Part shown: positions 30,544-43,271 of the stretch, piece by piece
How the letters are laid out: each line of letters starts with the position of its first letter
Position numbering within the stretch: the first letter of the stretch is position 1
From: Aphrocallistes beatrix
Taxonomy: Eukaryota > Porifera > Hexactinellida > Sceptrulophora > Aphrocallistidae
Direction: 5' to 3'
Length of the DNA: 64,000 nt
NCBI GenBank assembly: GCA_963281255.1
Contig: OY725489.1
Location: forward strand, 372,001 to 436,000
Position numbers and translations under genes: made by a program
Notes under the pieces: model-generated
The model's input: the letters and a program-made list of their open reading frames with translations, nothing else
The model's database searches: none
What the model was told of the DNA's origin: nothing

Positions 30544-32137
30544 GCATAGCATTCTAATACACTAAGGCACTGGCACTGCATGTACCATGGATGGGTTAAT
30601 GCCGTTCAATGTAGATTTTGGAAAATTTTGTTTGCCTCAATTATATCATTCTAATATGAAAGAATAGTATGATCCGAATATGTTATTGACTATGTTAACC
30701 CAGTATTACCCAATCTAATCGCCTAGACTAAATTTTGAGCATATAATAGATGTTTATTGACAATTCTAAGGTAAATTACAAACAAATCAGCAGTTCAACA
30801 ATCACAATAACAACATTAAAACACAAACAAAAGCAGTACACATCTAGTATCTTCAATTGTAATGAGTAATGAGGTCAAGTACAGAATGACATCTAGTGTC
30901 GTTAATGAGTAATGAGGTTACAATACATCGTACATCTAGTATGTTGAATGAGGTGAGTACACATCTACGTCGTATCTTTAGTGAAGATAAGTACACATGA
31001 GGATATAGTACACGTAGACACATCTAGCATAGAATCTTGATTGCACTGAGGTAGATTGTGTAGGAATTAAGTGAGGGTCTTTTGAATATCATCAGGTCAG
31101 CTATAAGAGATAAGTACGAATTAATATCTAAAAGAGAACCAGAATTGGCGTTACCCATATTCATTGTGGGGTAAGTTATCTAAACATATTTTGGGAGAAA
31201 TCGTGCTTGTCAATGTGCAAAAATAATGAACATATGGCGGAAAAACCAAACTAAAATTCATCACGAATTTCTGGGTTTACTAATGTCTGATGAACTTGAT
31301 AAACCTCTTCAGAGTTTACCAATTAGTATAATTTTCAACAATTCCCAGCAAAATATTTTCTCACTCCAACTGGAAGATCTCTTCTTCCACAATCTCGAAG
31401 TATCACTCTAGAAAATTTAGAGAGTACTAGTACAAGTTCTACTGATTCAAATTTTACGTACATTCATACTGAGGAGAGAAACTGTAACTCTATACCTATT
31501 TCGTCCCCAAACAATTATGGTGAATTTGAAAAGTTTTCACTTCTGGATAATTCGATATCAAACAAAACTGCTGAAAGGAAAAACGAGAGCAAATTCGAAT
31601 ATCCAAAATATTTTGAATTCTCACTGAATAAAAGAGAATGGGACGATATTTCGCCACAAATAAATGGAAAACAATTGAAAACCGAATGGACAAACATTTT
31701 CAGTCAAAATCTTTCAAAATTTTCCCCATTTTGCGTCATCAAATTTCACTACCATCGTATCAACAAATCTACTATCCGAAACTGCTCGTATCTTGTTGGA
31801 GAAGCAATTTGTAAATTCAAAAACTGTTTAAAATATGAATTTCAGATACAAAATATTCCTAATCCTGCGACAGAAAATGTTCTTGTTGAGGTACATGTTT
31901 CAGGATCTATTTCTTATCAGCACTTTGATAATAGAACCACATTTTCGCGAAAATTATCCGGCAAAGAAAGGATTTTAGTTGCTGGACAATTGGCTCATAA
32001 TTCTGCGAGTAATTTTTATTACAAACAATTTGAACAATCTAACAGTTTAGACGTTGCGAAACATGGAAATCTGAACTTTCTGAAATCTCAAGAGGCCCTT
32101 CGAAAAGTTAAATCAGAACAATGATTCAAAAAGCAGA

Positions 32138-32515
32138 ATGAGTGATGATATGTGGCAAGATATCATAATCACTCAAAAAACCTATGATAGTAATATTAAA
32201 GGGACAATTCTTAATGGTTACATACAGACGGTATCTCGATATCCAATTGTCATCCATATGCACACAGAGGAACAAATACGCATTATCAAAAAACTTCAAC
32301 CTGGAAACTTGATATTGCATTTGGATGCAACTGGTTCCATTGTAAGAAAAATGGATAAATTCCACAAAAAAATTTTGTATTATGCTTTAACAGTGAGACA
32401 TCCTGAAGCTAAAACTTCTCCCATTCCACTTGCGGAGATGATAGGCAGTGAGCATACTAATGTTGAAATTAGTCATTTCTTAAACAAATGGTTCTATAAC
32501 GTAAAAAGGTATTAA
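32138..32515 (+). pseudogene. Transposase catalytic fragment
   Basis: An open segment of about 125 residues containing LILHLDATGSIVRKMDKF and YYALTVRHPEAKTSPIPLAEM, the first catalytic Asp context of a DDE-type transposase. The coding continues after a break with VDFNWAMLHSV (second Asp) and NSIVENW (candidate Glu). Not functional as it stands. Confidence 0.55.
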
Positions 32516-33721
32516 CTAAAGAAATTATTCCTACACATGTTGAAGTAGATTTTAACTGGGCTATGTTACATAGTGTTTGTAACTGCTTTAATTCTCAAAC
32601 TCTAGACATATACTTGGATGCGTGCTGGCAAAAAGTTAACCAAAAGGAAATTGGTAGCAACAGGATAGAAACTATGATTCATATATGCTCCGCACATATA
32701 ATGAACTGTTTCAGCTACAAGATTGAACATAAATTAAGGCCCACGAAAGAAACTAAACGAGTGATGATGTTTATAATGGCGGATTACAAGTTGTACAACT
32801 CTAGAAGAAGTGGACCAATTATTTACGTCCTTGTGCATATCATGTTTATCCCGAATGAGACACCCTGAAGTAGAGCAGTACATAAAAAAGCTTGAGAATG
32901 CAATATTTCACTGTAATGAAAATCATGAGCTCGGAATGGATTATTTGTCAGAAATTGATGAGGAATTATCTAATGAACTAGGAGATTGTATGACATATAG
33001 AATTAAGTCTCCTTTTGGAAAACATTTTGATTCCATTCTACAGAAGAGTAAATCTTTCGTACAAGATTTACAAACTCGACCCCAAACTATATCTCTAGAA
33101 GTGAACCACAGATATTATTCACCTGATTTTCCTGGGTTTCACATTATATGCCAATATGTCCTTTATGGACCGGGGTGATTATTGGTCCGACTTTGCTCCC
33201 TGGAAAGTTAGACGTCACTTTTACAAACTCGATTGTGGAAAATTGGATTAAAATTGTTAAGCATAATATTTTGAAAGACGAAATAAAACTGAGACCGGGT
33301 GATTTTATTAGACGAATTTATGAAGGGCTTTGTGGTAGAATTAAAGCATTTGATTTTGTTTTCTTCAAATTAGCAGCAAATTGTTGAAAATAACCAAGAT
33401 AAATAGGGAAAAAGACAACACACAATTTGAAGAAATTTGGGAACGACGCAAAAGAAAGCGAAGTTATTTCAAACAATGTCAATTGTCCAAAACAAAATTT
33501 AATGAAATAAGTACGAAACAAAAAAACCTTTTTTAACCAAGAAAATAAAAAGAGGGAAACCGATTAAGAAAGTACAAATATCTGAAATAAATTCCAACGA
33601 TGTCCAAAGTGATGACAGTATCTTCGATCTTGTAAAAAATTCAAGTGATGTTATTTTTCATGATCAAGGACAATTTTCTCCTGTTACTTCTGATTGGCAA
33701 CGCCAGAAATGTAAAGAATTC

Positions 33722-34293
33722 ATGTTTACATACGCAAGCGGTGTAATTTATGAAAATGAGGCCTTTGATAAAAGTTTAGAAATTAGAAAGTTAGCTCCTT
33801 CAAAGGAAAAGCGAGTATCTCCAGATGGGAATTGTATTTTTAGTTCGTTATCTTATGTTGTAACTGGTTCAGATCATTATCAAAAAGAATTTAGGAGTTA
33901 TTAATCAAGAATATGAAAAATAAATATCGAACCGAATGTACAAACTATTGCACATCGCATTGCGATTTACTTCCTGAGCAACAATGTAATACCATAGAAG
34001 AATACATTTCTGTAAGTATGATGGATAGAGTAGGGTCGTGGGGGACCGACTTAGAATTGTTTTTAGCTGCTCAACTCCTTCAAAGGGATATTTTCGTATT
34101 TAAAGATGTACTTCGTTGTTGGAACAAATTTTCAGGATATGGATTCAATGGCAAGCAAAATGTACATTATTTAACTGAGAAGAGGTTGCATTTACGTTTA
34201 TACTTCAGTCATTTTCAACCAGCGACAAAAGTCAATACAGTGAAGAATGTAATGACTGAAAGTTACGTAGAAGAATTTGATCCAATTCAATGA
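33722..34293 (+). pseudogene. OTU-like cysteine protease fragment of the transposon
   Basis: Two adjacent open segments (33722-33904 and 33913-34293), separated by a stop, encode PDGNCIFSSLSYVVTG, which contains the D-G-N-C catalytic cysteine motif of OTU proteases, and WGTDLELFLAAQLLQRDIFVF, the usual middle helix. A candidate catalytic His lies in LYFSHFQPATK. OTU domains occur in several transposon lineages. Confidence 0.6.
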
Positions 34294-34664
34294 GATATTT
34301 CCTAGCTCTACATAGATAAAAGTTTAGAAATCAGTTTGAAATAGCAGCTGTACAGGCTAATATCTAGTTAGTAATCTTTCATATTAGTAGACTTTAACAT
34401 ATTGTAATGAATAGCAATACTAGCCTAGATAGGAAATACATACTATACTGGGATGTCGCTGAAATGACAGAAACCTCCTAGGCTAGTATTGTTATATTCC
34501 AAATGACACCCCTCTACGTGTCCAGGAATGTGTCGTTTTGTGACACTTCTGGAACTTCTAAAGTCGGGAGTAAAAGCGAGTAGATTGATACACAAAGTGT
34601 CTCCATGGTCTCTGCTGTTTACGAACTTATTTAGAAAATAATTAGAAAATAATAGAAACTAACA

Positions 34665-36743
34665 AACAACTAAATAAACATTTCAGAACAATTGTAAACA
34701 ATAATTAGGATTATCAGACAATACAAACAAAATGCCAGAATTAGAAATAGCAATACCATATGGAGCTATGAATTCTCCTTTCCCGTTCCCTTCCCTTCCA
34801 ATGGTGTGGAGGAGTTCCCCGGAGTTTGAGAGTATCTTGATGGCATTGTGTCCCCAGTCACTAACGAGGATATTCTGTTCACTGTCTAGACAGAAGAACT
34901 GAGGATAACGTACCAAACATCCCTGATCTCTTCCCTGAGACACGCAGGAGGTAAGGAGGTCTCCACTTCTGGAGAAGAAGTGGATGCAGTTGGGACTCCA
35001 GTCTAGTACCACCACTTTATCTGTCGTTAGTTTCACGTCATGAGGGAAAGATAGCGATCCTTGTCCGATAGTCTGTTTGTATTGTAGGAGGTTAGAGAAC
35101 ACAGAAACTCTGTTGTTCGATTGGTCAGCTACAAACACGTCTCCATTCCAGTCCACACTTAATCCCAGTGGATTATACAGCTGTCCTACATTACTCCCCT
35201 TATCACCAGCTCTGTTGAGTAGTTGGTGGCTGTTCTTACAGAACTGGAATAGCGTGTTATTACCCCAGTCTGTTACGAGGATGTGATTATCAGTGACTGA
35301 TATTCCCCAAGGCATGGATAGTACTTCCTCTCCAAAGTGAGATAGGAACTCTCCTTGGAAGGACAGTACCAGTACGCGACTGTTCCCAAATCTGCTATAT
35401 AAACCTTCTCATTCACTTCGTCTAGAGACAGTCCCATACCAATAAGCTGTTTATCACCTTCCCCTTCCGTCCCAGCGGTTAGGATGGGTTGTGTCTTTTG
35501 AGAGTAATGCGGTGCTTCCAGCTGGACTACCTCCCCGAACTGCTCTATCTGGGTCTGAAGGAGGGAGAGGGTGGGACAGGAGAAGGAGAGGTTGGGGAGT
35601 GGGGTGGGAACACACAGCTGCTGCTTGTACTGTTCGTACACGAGTCCTGCTTGCTCGTGAGCGGGGAGGTTAATGTTCACTTTACTCATTTCATTCAGAT
35701 GCAGCTGAGTTTGATCCAACTCTTCGATGGCTGCGACACGAGTGGACTCTTTGTTGTGGAAGTCATCGCGAAGATGTGCCACTACTTGGCAGAGAGTGTC
35801 TCTCCTCTCGATCAGCTGATCGATCAGGCCATTCAATGTGTCTGTGATTCGCGCGGCGATGCGATCGAAATGCGCAATTGTGTCGTAAGGGACAATTTCT
35901 GGGATATTCTCTTGAATATTTTCTTGAATATTTTCTTGGATATTTTGCTGAATATTTTCTTGAATATTTGTTGCCATTGCTTCACTTTTGAGTAGAATAG
36001 TTTGTGTTGAATAGAAATATTATACTCTACAACGAAGACACAATCTATATTATATGTAATATGAGAATACCAATGGACGTCAATGGTTGCTGTGGAAACT
36101 ACTGTAAAGTTAGGGAATTTACAGATTGGTTACGCAAGTTGTTGGAAATATACTGAAAGTTATAATTTACTGATTTTGATTGATATCTAATTTCACGAGT
36201 CTACAAGAATGGATGAAATATTCTAAATTTAGTTGTACAACTAAGAAACTGTCACAGAAGCCAATCGGAACTAAGAATCCCTTGGTTCTAGTTTGCATAT
36301 GGACCAATCAATGACAAGTGTCTCAATCCGATAAGAGTGGATTTCTGGAATTCTTTTCAATCTCAATCGTCACCATTTCAATCAAATCATTGGTCAAACA
36401 CAAATCTTTATTCATTGGCTCTATTTGTAAGAAATGGATAGATGTGTCTTCAAGTGGCAGTCATGCTACATTCCAGAGTTCACAGCGACACTTTTTCAAA
36501 CATTTCTCACTTCTATGTTACAACTAAACATGGTGTCGCTCTACTACCCTAACCCATCGGTTATGTCAGTCACCAATCAAAGTTCACGATTTCTAAGGAT
36601 TTCATTGGTCAATCATTAATTAATAGGACTGGTTTAGCCAATTAATTTAGCAGCTCAAACTGGAACTAAGCCTTAACGAACTCTTAATTATTCTATTTCA
36701 GTTCCAGATTGATTGAGTAATCCTAACTCAAATATAACCAATG
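34665..36743. repeat. Segmental duplication, copy 2
   Basis: A direct-orientation copy of 28450-30543, including the NHL gene and its upstream flank. Differences are scattered substitutions, fewer QENI repeat units and one single-base deletion in the NHL coding region. Confidence 0.9.
34683..35977 (-). pseudogene. NHL-repeat protein, copy 2, frameshifted
   Basis: It is the same gene as at 29776, but near 35386-35390 one base is missing: GACTGTTCCCAAATCTGC here against GACTGTTCCAACAATCCGC in copy 1. The frame carrying the QENI repeats, coiled coil and first propeller strand therefore ends in a wrong-frame tail, and the remaining NHL blades continue in another frame to 34683. The rest of the gene is free of stops, so the change is recent or a sequencing error. 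If real, the copy could make only a truncated coiled-coil protein of about 234 residues. Confidence 0.8.
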
Positions 36744-37516
36744 AATTCACTCGATTCTCAGATAATAATTGGAGCAAGTTCTTTCTAGTATTTCTCTGCC
36801 ACTGATCAACCGGAATAATATTCTATGCCGGTACGAGGTCGATCCGGGATTGTGGAATGTTTCCCGGGATTTAAAAGTACATAAACATATATAAACACTA
36901 GTTTATACTACTTTATTGATATAGCACCCTAACTTTAATGTAATAATTATCACACCTAATGGTTGCTTTTCAATTTGATGGACTAATACAGTAATGACGA
37001 AGGTTGAAATTAATATGTTTAACTATAAATTATATTTAGTAAATATTAACTCATCCCTAGTACCGCTCTATCTAAACCAATTGATTCTATTTTTAGCCAT
37101 ATATACTTTCCAAGATTGAGTGACCTAAATATATATGCAAGGTCGTTGTCACAGGTGTGAAGTGGTCCAGTTGAAACCATTCCGATCTTACAAAATGGTC
37201 GCTTTGAGGATAAATTGGTCAAAATGGTCAGGTTCAAACGGACCAATGGACAGGTAGCTACGGTCCTGTCCACTTAAGAGGTATTGTGATCCACAACGAC
37301 ACAATATTCACACCCTTCCACAATAGTTCCAATTCCTACTCAGTTCCATATTCAAATAGTGACATTAATATTTCATAGATCAATGCGATGTGTGAAGTGG
37401 TGTAATTCATTCATAAGTGATAGGCCTAACAATCAAAACGCTAAAACATTAAAATTACGTCACTCGATATGTACTAAAAACGACTCCAAAATATGATTGG
37501 CCTAAAAGCTGGCTGG
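36744..37516. other. Intergenic, no supported gene
   Basis: AT-rich sequence between the NHL duplication and the 3' end of RACGAP1. Short open frames lack ATG starts or motifs. Confidence 0.5.
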
Positions 37517-40388
37517 TTACGAGGGAGGGAAGAAGGAATGCTCTTTGTGGAGTTTCCCCCTCCGTCTCTCTGGGCTGACAGAACCGAGATAGTTGCTGGA
37601 AGGCGCGCTGAGACCACCGGGTGTGATGGGAGGCGACACTATTCCACGCGGGATATTCATCGCCCGCATTGCCCGCCCAAAATACTCTTCCAGCCCATTC
37701 ATCTGCAGCATTCGAGACACAACGATTGGTCGCTTCTGCACATCGTCCCATATGTCCTTGTTGTCGGGGTTGGGGGTGGAGTTTCCGATTAGTGTCGGTC
37801 CGAACACGCGCCCTAAGCTGCCGTCCGACATGTGGTTCCGTTCTGAGTTCTGCGACACGTGTTGGAGGTGAGTGATTATGTAGGCCAGCGTCATTTGATT
37901 GGCTCTTGGGAGCCGCGTAAAGAGGTCTCGAAGCGCTTCTTGGGCCTATTTCAGAGACAGGTTAATATGGAACTAAGAATGGTACAATATGGAACTATGG
38001 AATTTTGATTCCAGTACCTGATCTTCTGGCATTTCTGCCACTTTCACAAAACTTGGTTGCAAGTCATGTGTCACAATGGGCTCATCTAAATTTAGAAGAA
38101 ATGTTTTGAGAGAAGAGCAGACGACATTGATGTCTTCGATTCTGTCTAAATTTGGCAACTCTCCCAGTCTGAATTGTTCCACCAACTCCTTCACCTCGCG
38201 ACTCGAACCATTCACACGATAAATGCCACCTTTATCCAGTCCATTCCTCTCCACCTAATACGTAACTATGTAAGTTATAGTTCCAATTAGAAGTAATTCT
38301 AACTAAATTGAAACTAACCTGCTCCACACAAGCCATCACGATGGGAGGGATCTTCATCTTCCCTCGGGAACAATGTGACTCCAAAAAGTTGTCGCCGACA
38401 CTTGTGCCACCTGGACTCTTGACAGAGAATCCCTTGCAAGGGGCAGACACTTTTCCTTGGCATTCCTTGTGCGACAACAAGCCACAATCGCGACACTTCA
38501 ACGCCTTGTTACTGAAGCCAATTTTCTTCTGACATCCATCACACTTCTCAACTTTTATGACTGTCTTAGTGAACCACGTGTGTGGCCTCTTGGGCGACAT
38601 CTTCTTGGGTGTCCGGGGTGTCCTAGCTGGGAATGCTAAAAATAGAACATGATAAAGTCCAAATAAATTTCAGGGCGACACATTCCATTCGCCTTAACCG
38701 TTGTTATAGTCTGAAATAGCTACTCACGGAAGTGCACATTCTAATTAATCATAACCGTTGCTATAGCTTAAAATACTCCGGAAGAATACATTCCAATTAA
38801 TCCTCAACCGTTGCTATGGCCCAGAATAGACTCACGGAAGAACACATTCCAATTACCCCTAACCGTTGCTATGGCCCAGAATAGACTCACGGAAGAGCTT
38901 GGGGTTGGCGTTGAAGATGGGGTGTTCGTCTGAGCTGGTGCAGCTGCTGGTTCCAGTGCTGGTCTCAGTGCTGGACTCGGTTCCAGAACTCACGTAGAAA
39001 TGCTCCAGGAAATTCCCGTCGTGGAACCGAGACTTCAGATGCTGTACGCTAGGCTTCCTTCTGCCTTTCATTGCCGGAGGGCGCGAGAACTCAGCGAGCT
39101 TTTTGATTGGGTGAGAGAGCGGTGGGAGAGGGGAAGATTTCCTGATGTTATTCGCGAGGATCTCGGCCAATGGGTCTTCAGGCTTTGTGCGTTTGGAAAT
39201 GCTTCTTTGGGTGTTGTCTGATAGGCGTTTGGCGCCCATTGAGCCACGGTGCGACGGCTTCCTGTACCTCATCTTGCTCCTCAGCACCGTCATGTCCACG
39301 TCTGCATCTGCCACCTGGAGGTGTCAAATGCCACTTAAACCAGCTCGTAAGCCACCAAATACTTATCACATATTTCAAGAATTCAGAACTTGAGACATAT
39401 TAAGGAATTCTTAGCATATAACAGGGTTGCCATGGGAATGGAATTTCAATTCCCATTCCCACAGAAACCCACACAGAATTTTCACAGAAACTAACAGAAA
39501 CTCACAGAAACTCACATGTGGGAATCCCCATAGGCTTAAAGTCATCCCATTCCCACGGCAACCTTGCCATATAAAGATGTTTAGAGAAAATATATTTTTT
39601 ATAATATTTATTAAAAAAACTGCAATTTAAGCCTACTAACATCTCTCTAAGGTCTATAAATAGACTCACCTCTAAACTCCCATCAGTGAGTGAGACACTC
39701 AGAGACAGACTCTCAGTTCCAGAAGTGGAGTCCTCTGTGGAGGAGAGAAAGTCATTGGTCTTCTTGAAATTCAGAATCGGGTCGAATCTTCTATCCCGCA
39801 TTAACAGTCCCGAGTATTTCACATCAGTGCAGAGGAGATCTCGCATCCTGTAGAACTATATGGAGCTAATTATAGAACAGTTCCGGTTACGCAGTTCTAG
39901 TTCCATTTGGCGAGCGCGGGAATGATTAAATAGGCGGGAAATGAAGAGTATTAGAAGCGAAAAAAATATATTTCTTATTAAAGAAATAAAAACTTAAGAT
40001 ATTTACGAAATTAGTCCAAGGTTAACAAGCTATGGAACACTTTTACCCACCCCTACATTCCATTATCGCATACCGGTTGCTATGAACTCACCCTGGTCAC
40101 TTCCTCCTGCATCTGTCTCATCTTCAGCTCAGCTTGCTCTCTCATCCAAAACTGATCGTCCAATCGTGCACGGACATGTTTCAATGTAATCTCAAGTTTC
40201 TCCGATTTCGTTTGCTCTAGCCCCAAAGCCTTCTTCAATTTCGCTATTTCTTTGTCCTTCGATTCGCTCATGAGGCTGAGAATCGATTGGTCGGTTAGAA
40301 ACCGGAGGAATTCATTCTCAGTGCCAATTGAGAGTGGCTCGAATGCATCACAAATGTCGTCAAACGCGTGTACTAGGCCCGAAGTCAT
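37517..40388 (-). CDS. RACGAP1: RACGAP1 / MgcRacGAP, centralspindlin subunit, 6 exons
   Basis: Exons 40092-40388, 39670-39855, 38891-39314, 38319-38635, 38018-38254 and 37517-37945 are consistent in phase and give 629 residues (human 632). The N-terminus (about 45-95) is a coiled coil (KDKEIAKLKKALGLE). A C1 zinc domain lies at about 320-372 (HTWFTKTVIKVEKCDGCQK ... HKECQ). The RhoGAP domain spans about 385-560, with arginine finger Arg421 in KGGIYRVNG and later LGRVFGPTLI. The protein pairs with kinesin-6 at the spindle midzone and directs RhoA activation in cytokinesis. Exon 2 uses acceptor CATATAG (39857-39856); the nearer CTACAG would break the frame. The start is the first in-frame ATG. 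Intron 3 contains a tandem repeat; intron 2 contains a palindromic MITE. Confidence 0.93.
38650..38885. repeat. About 60-base tandem repeat in RACGAP1 intron 3
   Basis: Four degenerate units share CATTCCAATTA, AACCGTTGCTATGGC and GAATAGACTCACGGAAG. The last unit runs into the exon 3 donor, so part of the exon boundary (CGGAAGAGCTT) belongs to the repeat. Confidence 0.75.
39423..39567. mobile_element. Palindromic MITE in RACGAP1 intron 2
   Basis: Ends AGGGTTGCCATGGGAATGG and CCATTCCCACGGCAACCTT are inverted. The interior holds tandem ACAGAAACTCACAG units. About 145 bases, no coding. Confidence 0.7.
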
Positions 40389-40784
40389 TTCGGGAATAAC
40401 CAATCGAATTCGTTCACAACTAACCAATCAAATACTGACTTTGTAAAGTGCGGAATTTATATGTTCCTATTGAGCGAGGTATTTACTAAGAATGCCTGAA
40501 CATTGTGTCGCTTTTGTGTCTTGATGTAGCGAAACCATTTGGGATTCACAATCAATCATATTCAATAACCAAGAATAATTAGTTTATTGTCCTGGTAAAC
40601 ATTGAAATTAGAACCTATATATGTCGTACGAGCGCCAAATGGGTTCAGTTCAACCACATTAGGACACAAAGGACACACTAATCCATTTTTAATATTTAAG
40701 AATTCAACCATTTAATTTAAACAAAATTGGTACAAGTACAAATTCATGGTTAGTGAGTGAGGTAGCTAATTGGAACTATAAAAA

Positions 40785-41210
40785 CTAATTCTTATCCTTG
40801 GTTCCAATTTGAACTAAAGTGGCTGGGATTGGTGGTGCAACGAAAAAGGCGCCATCTGTCGCTCCCGAATTCGACAGGATTTCACTTCTGGATGGAGTCT
40901 CCCCTTTTATATCGTCGCGACACGCGATAGGCCTACTGTCATTCACTTGGTACATAGGCTCGTATTCTGATAGGTCAATTTCGAGAAGTTCTTCACACAA
41001 CTTCTTTCCGTATCTTAGATTCTGAACTTGCCATTCATCACCATTAGTCCAAGTGTCACTATTTGTGGCCCTCAAAAGTGCCAATCTTTGTAGATATTTC
41101 ATATTTTCGCGTTCTTCATGAGTTGAATGAAGATTCGTGGCATCCGTCGAAAACCCATTACGACACATTCGTGCCACTAGCCGGACACTTTGTATTGAAA
41201 CTCGCATCAT
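40785..41210 (-). CDS. GATC: GatC, mitochondrial glutamyl-tRNA(Gln) amidotransferase subunit C
   Basis: A single-exon 141-residue protein. Residues 1-30 are basic with few acidic residues, fitting a mitochondrial presequence. The GatC core shows LQRLALLRATNSD, then YEPMYQVNDSRPIACRDD and the ending GAFFVAPPIPA, as in human GATC (EPM...VL, YFVAPP). It stabilises the GatCAB complex that converts Glu-tRNA(Gln) to Gln-tRNA(Gln). GGTTTAG lies 2 bases before the ATG. It is divergent from the ArfGAP gene across about 2 kb. Confidence 0.85.
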   Translation of the reverse strand: MMRVSIQSVRLVARMCRNGFSTDATNLHSTHEERENMKYLQRLALLRATNSDTWTNGDEWQVQNLRYGKKLCEELLEIDLSEYEPMYQVNDSRPIACRDDIKGETPSRSEILSNSGATDGAFFVAPPIPATLVQIGTKDKN

Positions 41211-43271
41211 TTCTAAACCTTAAAATTACAATATTGCAGTATCAACATATGTCTAAATTTAGATATATTTTCGAAAGAATCACCGTGTCCTATAAAAAAA
41301 TGTGTTAGTTCAGTTTCATGTTAAAAACAAAAATATTTGTAAGATCAGCAGTTTCACTTGATTACGCATATTCCATAGTTCATATGAGATAATGAAAATA
41401 AAGTGTCGAGTGGACTGGATGGAATGGTTGTCAGTAGTAATTATGGTTCTAATGCCAGTTCGTGATAAGACTGAAAGTGGATTTTAAGTGTCAGCGTTTA
41501 GTGTCTTCTGTCACTCGAGTTGTGTCATATTCAAACTGAAACTCATTTTGTACGGTCGTACTGATTCAATTGAACCACTTTTTATCCCAACTGAACCACT
41601 CCAAATCTGGCGCCTACAGCCCTGGAAGAGATTTGTCAGTGCATGCCAACCTGAGTCACGATAAAAGCGGGAGGCAGCGTTGATTTCGCGGGACATGGCG
41701 GGACACAATAAAAATTATTATACATATAATGCAAAAAAAAGCGGGACATAATGGGGAAATTTCATGTAAAAGCGGGACACTCGAGAAAATTAGCTGAATA
41801 GAAAGGTGAAAAAAGCGGGACGCCCCGCCAAAACGGAACAGTTAGCATATATGCAGTGAAAATTCCCCCGCATTATCACTCTATTCAATATCAACTGAAT
41901 TAAAAAACCTTTGAAGAAATTAAATCTTAATCCATACCTTTTTAGGCGGGTTAATATTCTGGGTAATGTTTCTAGAAAGTCATTATATTTGTAATGTTTT
42001 TTGAGTTGACACTTTGCTAAGGAAAAGTTATGCCACTTCTTTACATCATATCGATATCTGATTTCTGATAAAACATCCGCTAGGTAGGCTTCTTATGCAA
42101 AGTTAAATTAACCAATCAGATTACAATGCTCGTAAACAATTGTGTCACAAATATATTTGAGAAATCAAACAAACAATTCATCCTACGACGTAATAAGCTA
42201 TTAGAATTAAAAATTCTGTCAACTCAGTAGCCAATTAAATCAGAAGATTGGCATTAGGAACTATTCAAATATTATATTTCTAAATATGGTTATATTCTGT
42301 AACTTGAACCAAAATGCATGAAGTCTATTGGTCAGGTTTTTCCAGACAAAAGTGCACCTAATTTGGTGAGCAAGTCAGTTCTACTTCTATGGATTAGTAA
42401 TTTGAGAAAATAACTTTATAGTATCGGTTTTCTAAGATCCTCGACACATTTTGAGAGTCTATTCTGTAACCTGGAGGCCACTGGTCCACTATTGTTATGT
42501 GGTTGTGGTGTCCTGGAGAGTGTTAAAGTGTCAGAAATTCAAGTGGATCTAGACAATATTGGTTAGTATTTCAGAATTTATTCCAAATTCAATTGAATCC
42601 AAATTATAACTTTATTTTTAGATATGTGGTTTATTTAAGTTTGAAATGGCGCAACGCGACACATTTATGCCACTTCTAGGTACACTTGGAAATTGTTTCC
42701 AGTCCATTGACAATAGTTCCTATTCTAGTAAACTCGAAGTGTCAAAACACAAAAACGATCTACTATAGATTCTCTCTAAAGAGAGGATATAAATTTACTT
42801 CCATTGATTGAGAATTGTGTTATGGGTTTAAAGTGGCATTAAATGGTACGGGTGGTGGCTGAGTTTCAAATATTTGTTATCATTTGGTACTTGTTTAAAC
42901 CAATGAAATTAAGTGTTGAGTCTAGTTCAGTGCTGTAAATTAGAATCTGTTCAATTAAGAGGTGTGAACATGCACCAACAACTCGTTTCAACCAATCAAG
43001 TTCCAGTATTTCAAAGGCTTTTGCAGAGAACAAGCTGCTCCATATTGACTCAATAAACTCTAGTTCTTATTGGCTAATCAGGTAGTGTTCGTGGCTTTTC
43101 AAAGACAACTCTCGAGGACAAAAACTCCTGAAAAATGCAAAACATTCCACTAATCTGATTGGTTAACTTACTGTATAATTCATAGTCAGTCCTAAAATAG
43201 GCGATGTGAAACTCAGCCATTGTATAAATAGTGGCGGCAAGCCTATGGACTGGAACTAAACTGAAAAACAG
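41211..43271. other. Intergenic between divergent genes
   Basis: Contains the dispersed AAAAGCGGGACA repeat, copy 2 (41635-41830, see its entry). The rest is AT-rich with scattered CCAATC and GTGTC words; no other gene is supported. Confidence 0.55.
41635..41830 (+). repeat. Dispersed AAAAGCGGGACA repeat, copy 2
   Basis: Same order of blocks as at 21360-21545: GCCAACCTGAGTCACGATAA, AAAGCGGGA, CGGGACATGGCGGGACA, GGGGAAATTTCATGTAAAAG, ACACTCGAGAAAATTAGCT. Non-coding. Confidence 0.7.

Larger units (their letters stand above)
30544..34664 (+). mobile_element. Decayed DNA transposon with DDE-like and OTU-like coding
   Basis: The region between the two NHL copies is AT-rich and carries broken plus-strand coding from about 31226 to 34293. 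Recognisable pieces are a transposase-like catalytic segment ILHLDATG (about 32310-32340), VDFNWAMLHSVCNCFN (about 32545), CSAHIMNCFS (about 32690) and NSIVENWIKIVKHNIL (about 33230), the order expected for a MULE-like DDE/D enzyme, then an OTU-like protease segment VSPDGNCIFSSLS (about 33810) with MDRVGSWGTDLELFLAAQLL (about 34020). Stops and frameshifts separate these. Degenerate tandem repeats of ACATCTAGTA lie at 30830-31030, and a short inverted repeat ACTAGCCTAG lies at 34415-34493. Terminal repeats and target duplication were not resolved. Confidence 0.65.

Noticed and set aside
39840..39856. CTACAG|GATGCGAG as the acceptor of RACGAP1 exon 2
   Set aside because: It gives an in-frame stop after a few codons. 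The upstream CATATAG keeps phase 0 and an open frame.
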